Assembly (NCBI GenBank): GCA_030754805.1
Contig: JASLZO010000055.1
Coordinates: 1 to 6,913 of the forward strand
Reading direction: 5' to 3'
Length of the DNA: 6,913 nt
Source of the DNA: Dehalococcoidia bacterium
Lineage (GTDB): Bacteria > Chloroflexota > Dehalococcoidia > UBA6926
Numbering within the stretch: position 1 is the stretch's first letter; each line of letters starts with the position of its first letter. Made by a program: the position numbers and the translations under genes. The notes beneath the pieces were generated by a model. It did not search any database. It saw only the letters and a program-made list of their open reading frames with translations, and had not been told where the DNA came from. This document shows, one piece after another, positions 1-6,100 of the stretch.

Positions 1-492
1 GAGGGGAATGACCGCCGTGATGCCAGAGAGCGCCGCATGTACCGGCGCCAGGTTCTCTCTTCCTGTGACCTCGTAGCAGGGAGGGCTGCAGACGAACCAT
101 CGGCCGCACGGATTGACGAATCTCCGGGTCAGCGACTGGGCGAGGTAGAGCAGGCTGTAAAAACCCAGATCCAGCGCCTGATCCGGTCCAGTGTTGCCCG
201 GTAATGTCCACAGATGAAGCACCAGATCGGGCGCCTTGTCGCACTGGTCGACCAGGGTCGCGTAGTCTTCGGGGACATCAGCCCGTATCGTGAATCGTCC
301 GTGCTCTAGTTGTTGAAAACGGTCGCCGGGTCGGGCTGCATAGACCGTGGTCCCAGCCTGTTCCAGCGCGTCGCGCAAACAGACCTCCAGCGCATCGTCG
401 TTGTGGAACACCAGACAGCTTGCCGGTTGCGCGGAGTCATCATCGAGAAATCCTTCATCCCTGCGCCACGAAGGCTGGTAAAACCAATCGTC
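1..492 (-). other. Ketoreductase region, N-terminal structural subdomain, cut by window edge
   Basis: After the post-AT linker the chain continues WFYQPSW, then LVLHLWTLPG and GFYSLLYLAQSL, and ends in a segment beginning VTGRENLAP. This is the pattern of the structural (non-catalytic) half that precedes the catalytic Rossmann half of PKS ketoreductases. The NADPH motif and the Lys-Ser-Tyr catalytic residues would lie beyond base 1, so activity cannot be judged. Structural halves can also occur in modules with an enoylreductase or methyltransferase inserted further on. Confidence 0.75.
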
Positions 493-3189
493 CAGATGTG
501 CCACCCCGGCTGCCTGCGGTGGCGGTTCGTGAATGGCGGACTGGCGTCCGGGTATGTCGACCCAGTGTCGATCGCGAGCGAACGGATATGCAGGGAGATC
601 AAGTGGCCTCGTTTTCTCTTTTTCGCTGGAGGCCTGCCAGTCAAAGTCTATGCCCTGGGTCCAGAGTCGGCCGATGGCCCGCGCCAAGGTTTCCTGGTCG
701 GTAGATTCTTCGCGGGGATGCGGCAGAGAAGGGATGACGGTCGCATTGTTTGCCAGGCGTCCGGTGATCTTCGACAGCACGTTGGAAGGCCCAACCTCGA
801 GGAACATTCCGCAGCTTTGCTCAAGTAGAAAGTCGATACCTGCGGCGAAAAGCACGGGTTTACGCGCGTGCTCCATCCAGTAAGAGGGATCCGTCGCCTG
901 TTGGCTACTCAGAAGCCGGCCCGTCGTGTTGGAAACGATCGGTATCTGGGGCGCCGAAAGCGAAACGCTCCGCATCACCTCTTCGAATTCACCGAGCATG
1001 GGCTCCATCATGCGGGAATGGAACGCGTGGGAAGTTGCGAGCCGTCTGCCGGCCACCCCCTGATCTAAGAAGCGTTTTTCGAGGGAATCGATTTCGACCT
1101 CAGGTCCCGAAACGACACATGATTCTGGTCCGTTGACGGCCGCCAGGTCGAGTTGCCGCGAAAGATGCGGCGAGACATCCCGCTCCGGAAGCGGGAGGGC
1201 GAGCATGGTGCCCGCGGGCATAGACTGCATCAACCGGCCGCGTTCCAGAACGATGCGCACCCCCTCCTCCAGGGAGAAGACTCCTGATATACAGGCTGCG
1301 ACATACTCGCCAAGGCTGTGTCCGATGAGAAAACCCGGCTCGAGCCCCCAGTGTATCCACAACCTGGCCAAAGCGAACTCGACCGAGAACAACGCAGTCT
1401 GTGCCGAGTCCGTCCGGGAACATTCTTCCGCCGCAGCCGCATCGTCGGTGGAGAGAAAGGAAAGCGGCTCGGTGGACGCTTGCTGTCTAACCAGATCGAG
1501 ACAGCGGTCTAGCTCTTTGCGGAAAAAGGGTTCCGTTTCGTAGAGTTCGGCTGACATGCCAGGATACTGCGCTCCCTGGCCCGGAAACATGAATGCCAGT
1601 GCGTGTCCGCGGTCCGGAGAACGGGAGTTGGATCTGGACTGTCGCGAACGGAGACCGCGCACGATTTCCTCCAGCGTCCGTCCGCAGGCAAAGTCTCGAT
1701 GCGCGAAAGCCTTGCGGCCGGTCTGCAAGGTGTAAGCTACAGCGTCCGGGGAGAGTCCCGGGTTTGCTTCCAGGTGGTTGGCCAAAAGCTCTTTCGTCTG
1801 TCCGAGGGCAGCTTCCGTCTGGGCGGATACCGGCACGACGTGGAACCGGAGGTTTGCGGACAGCACTTCGAAGGGCGGTGCCTCTTCCAGCACGACATGG
1901 GCATTCGTTCCCCCAATCCCGAAGGAGCTGATTCCGGCACGTCGTGGACCGTCTGTGCTGGGCCAGGACCGAAGACGGTCGTTCACGAAGAACGGGCTGT
2001 TTTCGAAGTCGATCTCCGGGTTGGGGGATTCAAAATGGAGAGACGGAGGGATGGTTGCGTGCTCTATGGCGAGGATCGCCTTTATGAGGCCGGCGATGCC
2101 CGCGGCTTCGTCCAGGTGCCCGATGTTGGTCTTGACCGATCCGAGCGCGCAGAAACTTTTCCGTCCGTTCCTGCCGAACGCCCTGGACAGCGCCTCGATC
2201 TCGATCGGATCTCCCACTCTTGTGCCGGTCCCGTGCGTCTCGATGTAATGGATCGTTTCGGGGTCGACGCCAGCCACCGACAGCGCTTCGGAGATGACGC
2301 TCGCCTGTCCTTCGACACTCGGCGCAGTATAGCCGACCTTGTCGGCGCCGTCGTTGTTGATTGCTGAACCGAGGATCACGGCGCGAATGGCGTCGCCATT
2401 GGCCAGCGAGTCTTCAAGCCGGCGCAGTACGACGACACCGACGCCGTTGCCGCTAACCGTCCCTCCGGCCTTGGCGTCGAAGGCCCGGCAGTGGCCGTCA
2501 GGGGAAGTGATGGAATTCTCCTCGTAGAGATATCCCTGTTGCTGCGGTAGCTGAATCCCGGCGCCTCCGGCCAGCGCGATGTCACATTCAAAATCGAGCA
2601 GGGCCTGGCACGCCATATGCACGGCGACGAGCGAGGAGGAACACGCGGTGTTCACGTTTACGCTCGGGCCCTTCAGGTTCAGCTTGTACGACACGCGGCT
2701 GGGCAGGTAATCAGTGCTGTTGCCCATCAGCAACTGTAGATGGTTGACGGAGGAGGAGAGATGAGGGTTGCGGAACAAGTGAAAAAGCAGGTACGTGCTC
2801 AATCCGCACCCGGCGTAGACTCCGATTCGTCCGTCAAAGTGTTCGGCAACGTGTCCTGCGTTTTCGAGAGCGTGCCAGGAGCATTCGAGGAAAAGGCGGT
2901 GCTGGGGGTCGGTAATCTCCGCTTCGCGCGGCGTCATGCCAAAGAAGGAGGCATCGAAGAATTCGATTCCGTCAAGATAGCCGTTGGCCGGGACATAGGA
3001 GGGGTCCCGGGCGAGTTCCCCGGGTACGCCAGCCTCCTCGAGTTCGGCGGGCGTGAAGAAGCGGATGGCCTCCACGCCGTCCTCGAGAAGCTTCCAGAAC
3101 TCGTTCACGTCCCCGGCACCGGGGAAACGCCCCGACATGCCGATGACGGCGATGCGGTCTCTGCCGTCATCCATGGCGCCGTCGTTCAC
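1..3189 (-). CDS. Type I polyketide synthase, 3'-truncated by window edge (KS-AT-KR start)
   Basis: 1063 codons in one uninterrupted frame, running off the left edge without a stop. I chose the GTG at 3189 because it overlaps the upstream TGA (GTGA) and follows an AGGAGG-like sequence; an in-frame ATG at 3174 is the alternative and would remove five residues (MNDGA). Domains, numbered from the GTG: ketosynthase 11-437 with Cys183 in NTACSSSL, His319 in HGTGT and His358 in NIGHL; acyltransferase about 531-820 with PGQGAQ, Ser625 in GHSLGEY and HAFH ending at His724; post-AT linker with PAYPFARDRHW around 866-876; then from about 900 the N-terminal structural half of a ketoreductase (WFYQPSW, LVLHLWTLPG). 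No dehydratase follows the AT. The protein should accept the threonyl-ended chain from the upstream NRPS, extend it with malonyl-CoA and probably reduce the ketone. The NADPH motif and carrier protein must lie beyond base 1. Confidence 0.96.
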   Translation of the reverse strand, partial: MNDGAMDDGRDRIAVIGMSGRFPGAGDVNEFWKLLEDGVEAIRFFTPAELEEAGVPGELARDPSYVPANGYLDGIEFFDASFFGMTPREAEITDPQHRLFLECSWHALENAGHVAEHFDGRIGVYAGCGLSTYLLFHLFRNPHLSSSVNHLQLLMGNSTDYLPSRVSYKLNLKGPSVNVNTACSSSLVAVHMACQALLDFECDIALAGGAGIQLPQQQGYLYEENSITSPDGHCRAFDAKAGGTVSGNGVGVVVLRRLEDSLANGDAIRAVILGSAINNDGADKVGYTAPSVEGQASVISEALSVAGVDPETIHYIETHGTGTRVGDPIEIEALSRAFGRNGRKSFCALGSVKTNIGHLDEAAGIAGLIKAILAIEHATIPPSLHFESPNPEIDFENSPFFVNDRLRSWPSTDGPRRAGISSFGIGGTNAHVVLEEAPPFEVLSANLRFHVVPVSAQTEAALGQTKELLANHLEANPGLSPDAVAYTLQTGRKAFAHRDFACGRTLEEIVRGLRSRQSRSNSRSPDRGHALAFMFPGQGAQYPGMSAELYETEPFFRKELDRCLDLVRQQASTEPLSFLSTDDAAAAEECSRTDSAQTALFSVEFALARLWIHWGLEPGFLIGHSLGEYVAACISGVFSLEEGVRIVLERGRLMQSMPAGTMLALPLPERDVSPHLSRQLDLAAVNGPESCVVSGPEVEIDSLEKRFLDQGVAGRRLATSHAFHSRMMEPMLGEFEEVMRSVSLSAPQIPIVSNTTGRLLSSQQATDPSYWMEHARKPVLFAAGIDFLLEQSCGMFLEVGPSNVLSKITGRLANNATVIPSLPHPREESTDQETLARAIGRLWTQGIDFDWQASSEKEKTRPLDLPAYPFARDRHWVDIPGRQSAIHEPPPQAAGVAHLDDWFYQPSWRRDEGFLDDDSAQPASCLVFHNDDALEVCLRDALEQAGTTVYAARPGDRFQQLEHGRFTIRADVPEDYATLVDQCDKAPDLVLHLWTLPGNTGPDQALDLGFYSLLYLAQSLTRRFVNPCGRWFVCSPPCYEVTGRENLAPVHAALSGITAVIPL
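730..1599 (-). other. Acyltransferase domain (AT), predicted malonyl-CoA specific
   Basis: It loads the extender unit onto the module's own ACP. PGQGAQYPGM marks its start; the nucleophilic Ser in GHSLGEY is encoded at 1315-1317, and the specificity motif HAFH at 1018-1029 contains the catalytic His (1018-1020). HAFH together with Leu after the Ser is the established malonyl pattern; methylmalonyl ATs usually have YASH. The AT is in cis and looks complete. Confidence 0.93.
1879..3159 (-). other. Ketosynthase domain (KS), hybrid NRPS-PKS style
   Basis: It carries out decarboxylative condensation of the incoming chain with malonyl-ACP. The catalytic triad is intact: Cys at 2641-2643 (TACSSSL), His at 2233-2235 (THGTGT) and His at 2116-2118 (NIGHL). 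The segments GYLYEEN, SPDGHCRAFD and KVGYTAPSVEGQA are of the kind I associate with hybrid and cyanobacterial/myxobacterial-type KS domains. The domain ends at GGTNAHVVLEEAP. It has no decarboxylase-type KSQ or KS0 change. Confidence 0.96.
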
Positions 3190-6100
3190 GCTCCTCCTCT
3201 TCGTCGCTGCCGTGCTCTCCTCCGGAGTTCGGCTCTGTCGGCGGCCTCGTTCCGGGCGGCCACCGTGTCCCCGGATGATCCACCCGCGATGTATGCCGCC
3301 AACAAGGCTACGGTGGGGAAGGCGTAGAAGGAGACGATGGACAGATCCATTCCGTGCTCCTGTTTCAGGTGCCGGTGGACGCGCACGATCGACATCGAAT
3401 GCGCTCCGAGGTCGAAAAAATTGACGTTGCGGCTGACTCTATCGACGCCGAGCACCCTGACCAAGGCGGCGGCGATGGCCTCTTCTGTTTCATTCGAAGG
3501 CGCGACGTAGCACTCCGTCTGTCCCTCGTGGTCCTCGGGCGTTGGGAGGCTTCGGTGGTCGAGCTTGCCGTTGACGGTGAGCGGAAACGCCTCGAGGAAG
3601 ACGAAGTGCGAGGGGATCATGTAGCCAGGCAGGCTGCCGCCCAGGAAACGGCGCAGGTCGGCTGCAGCCGTCCGCTCCTTGCCGGCTGCGACGCAGTAGG
3701 CGATGAGCCGGGTATCGGATTCCGGTTGGTCCGCGACCACGACCGCCTCACTGACGTCAGGATGCGTGGCGAGACGCGCTTCGATCTCGCCCAACTCGAC
3801 GCGAAAGCCGCGGATCTGGACCTGGGAATCGATGCGTCCCAGGTACTCGATATCGCCGTCGGCGAGGAACCGTGCGAGGTCACCGGAATGGTACACTCGT
3901 CCCTGGCCATCGGCGCGGAACGGATCGGCCGTGAACTTTTCCGCGGTGAGCTGCGGACGGTGGAGGTAGCCGCCGGCCACGCCATCGCCTCCGACCCATA
4001 GTTCGCCCGGGACGCCAAGTGGCGACGGATTTCCGAACCGGTCGACGATGTAGAGGCGAAGATCGGGGAGCGGCTCGCCGATGAGGCTTCCCCTTCGATC
4101 GAGGTCGCTCACACGGATCGGTCGATAGGTCGCGTGTACGGTGGTCTCCGTTATGCCGTACATATTGACGAGCAAGGGACTGGTATCCGCGTGGCGTTCG
4201 AACCACGGGCGCAGGCGTTCGTAGTCTAGCGCCTCTCCGCCGAAGATGACGTAGCGCAGGGCAAGTGCCCGCTTCGGTTCTGCTTCGGCGTCAGCTGAGA
4301 TCAGTTGGTGGAAAGCGGAGGGGGTCTGGTTGAGCACCGTGACCTTTTCGCGTTCCAGGAGCTCGAGGAAGTCTGCGGGGGAGCGGCTCAACTGCTGCGG
4401 GACGACGACCAGTCGTCCCCCGTAGAGCAAGGCCCCCCAAATCTCCCAAACCGAAAAGTCGAACGCATATGAATGGAAAAGGCTCCACGTGTCGGAATGG
4501 TTAAAGCCAAACCAGCGCTCGGTAGAACGGAGGAGCCGCGTCACGTTGGCGTGGGTGACGATGACCCCCTTGGGTCGCCCTGTGGACCCCGATGTGTAAA
4601 TGATGTAGGCAGGATCGTCCGGACCAGCTCCATGTTTCGAATTCCCGCGAGAGCATTGCCCGATCGAAGCCGCATCGCGATCGAGATCGACCACCTGGAC
4701 AGAGGCGTCGAGGTCCAGGCCGTCTGCCTTGTCCGCCCGGGCAACCAGGTACCCGATCTGTGCATCCCGGATCATGAAGGCGACGCGTTCGTCCGGATAC
4801 ATGTCATCCAGGGGCACGTAAGCGGCTCCCGCCTTCAGAACTCCGAGTATCGACACCACGACATGGATCGTTCGATCCATGTAGATCCCGACTGGGTCTC
4901 CCGTCTGTAAGCCCCGCTCGAGGAGGCATCCCGCCAACTGGTTTGCCCGCTCGTCCAGTTCCCGATAGGTGAACGACTGCCCATCGGCTGCGGCCCCTTG
5001 GACGGCAATATGGTCCGGAGTTTGGAGGGCCTGCCTTTCGAACCATTGTATGAGTGACTCCGAGAGCGGCTCCGACACCGTGGGCTCGGTGGTCGGCGGA
5101 TTGCGCCATTCCAATACCTGCGCTCTCTCCGCTGCCGGGAGGATGTCGAGCGCGGCAGCGGGTTGTCCGGGGTCTCGCAGAACGCTCTTTATCACTTGCA
5201 CGAAATGGTGCGTCATCCGCTCCACTCGTTGGCGCACAAACAGGTCCGAGTTGTAGGTGATGTCCAGGCGCAGTCCAGATTCGGTTTCCTGAAAATTGAA
5301 ACTGAGATCGAACTTGCTCATGTCGTACTCTTCGATGAATGCCGAAAGGGTCACGCCTGGTAGCGAGAGCTGGTAGGGGTCGACGTTCTGGAGCGTGACC
5401 GTCACGTCATAGAGCGGGGTGCGGCTCACGTCCCGCCGCAGCTGGAGCTCGTCGATCAAACGGTCAATCGGATACATCTGGTGCTCGAGGCACGCCGTCA
5501 CTCGATCGCAGGTCCCGGAGAGCAGCTCCAGGAAGGTACTCTCCGGGTCGACGTGCATGCGAAAAGGCAGCGTGTTGATGAAGAATCCGATAAGGCCTTC
5601 CAGGTCCGCGTGGTAGCGCCCAGCACTCGGGAGTCCGATCGTGATGTCTTCCTGGCCGGAGTAGCGGTGGAGGAGCACGTTGACGCTGGCGACCAGGGTC
5701 ATGAACATGCTCGCTCCGTGCTCCTGACTGAAGGCGCGAAGCTGGTCGGTGGTCTCGGCGTTCAGCGTGTGGGTCACGCAACGGCCGCAATAGGTCTTGA
5801 CCGCGGGGCGCGGCAGGTCGGTATGCAGATCAAGGACGGGAGGAGCGTCGGGAAACTGGGAGAGCCAGAACGAGCGCCCTGGTTCGTCGGTCTCCGCGTC
5901 GAGACGCTGGTTCTGCCAGACGGCATAGTCTCTGTACTGAATCCGAAGCTCTTCGAGGTCCGGATCCGGCTCCCGGCGAAAAGCGTCGTACAGGGCCGAG
6001 ATTTCACGGACCAGTACGCCCATGCTCCAGTCGTCTGCGATGATGTGGTGCATGTTGAACAGGAGCACGTGGCGCTCGTCAGCGAGCTTGAGGACTGCCA

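Noticed and set aside
306..644. 112-codon minus-strand frame starting MTGRPP
   Set aside because: Out-of-frame reading inside the PKS post-AT and KR region; the correct frame shows PAYPFARDRHW and WFYQPSW there.
1603..2367. 254-codon open frame on the plus strand
   Set aside because: It lies entirely antisense to the KS and AT of the PKS. The product has no recognisable domain and its codons mirror the high-GC coding strand; a shadow frame.
1..3189. Frameshifted or broken PKS gene
   Set aside because: All catalytic residues of KS and AT and the KR start fall in a single frame with no stop; the missing stop is due only to the window edge.
3186..3290. Terminal thioesterase, reductase or epimerase at the NRPS end
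   Set aside because: Only about 30 residues of basic tail follow PCP2; no GxSxG or epimerase motif. The chain must pass to the PKS.
2740..3327. 195-codon plus-strand frame crossing the NRPS/PKS junction
   Set aside because: Antisense to both clearly coding genes; low-complexity product with no family resemblance.
3354..4001. 215-codon plus-strand frame
   Set aside because: Antisense to the Thr A domain and PCP2, whose motifs are all intact on the minus strand.
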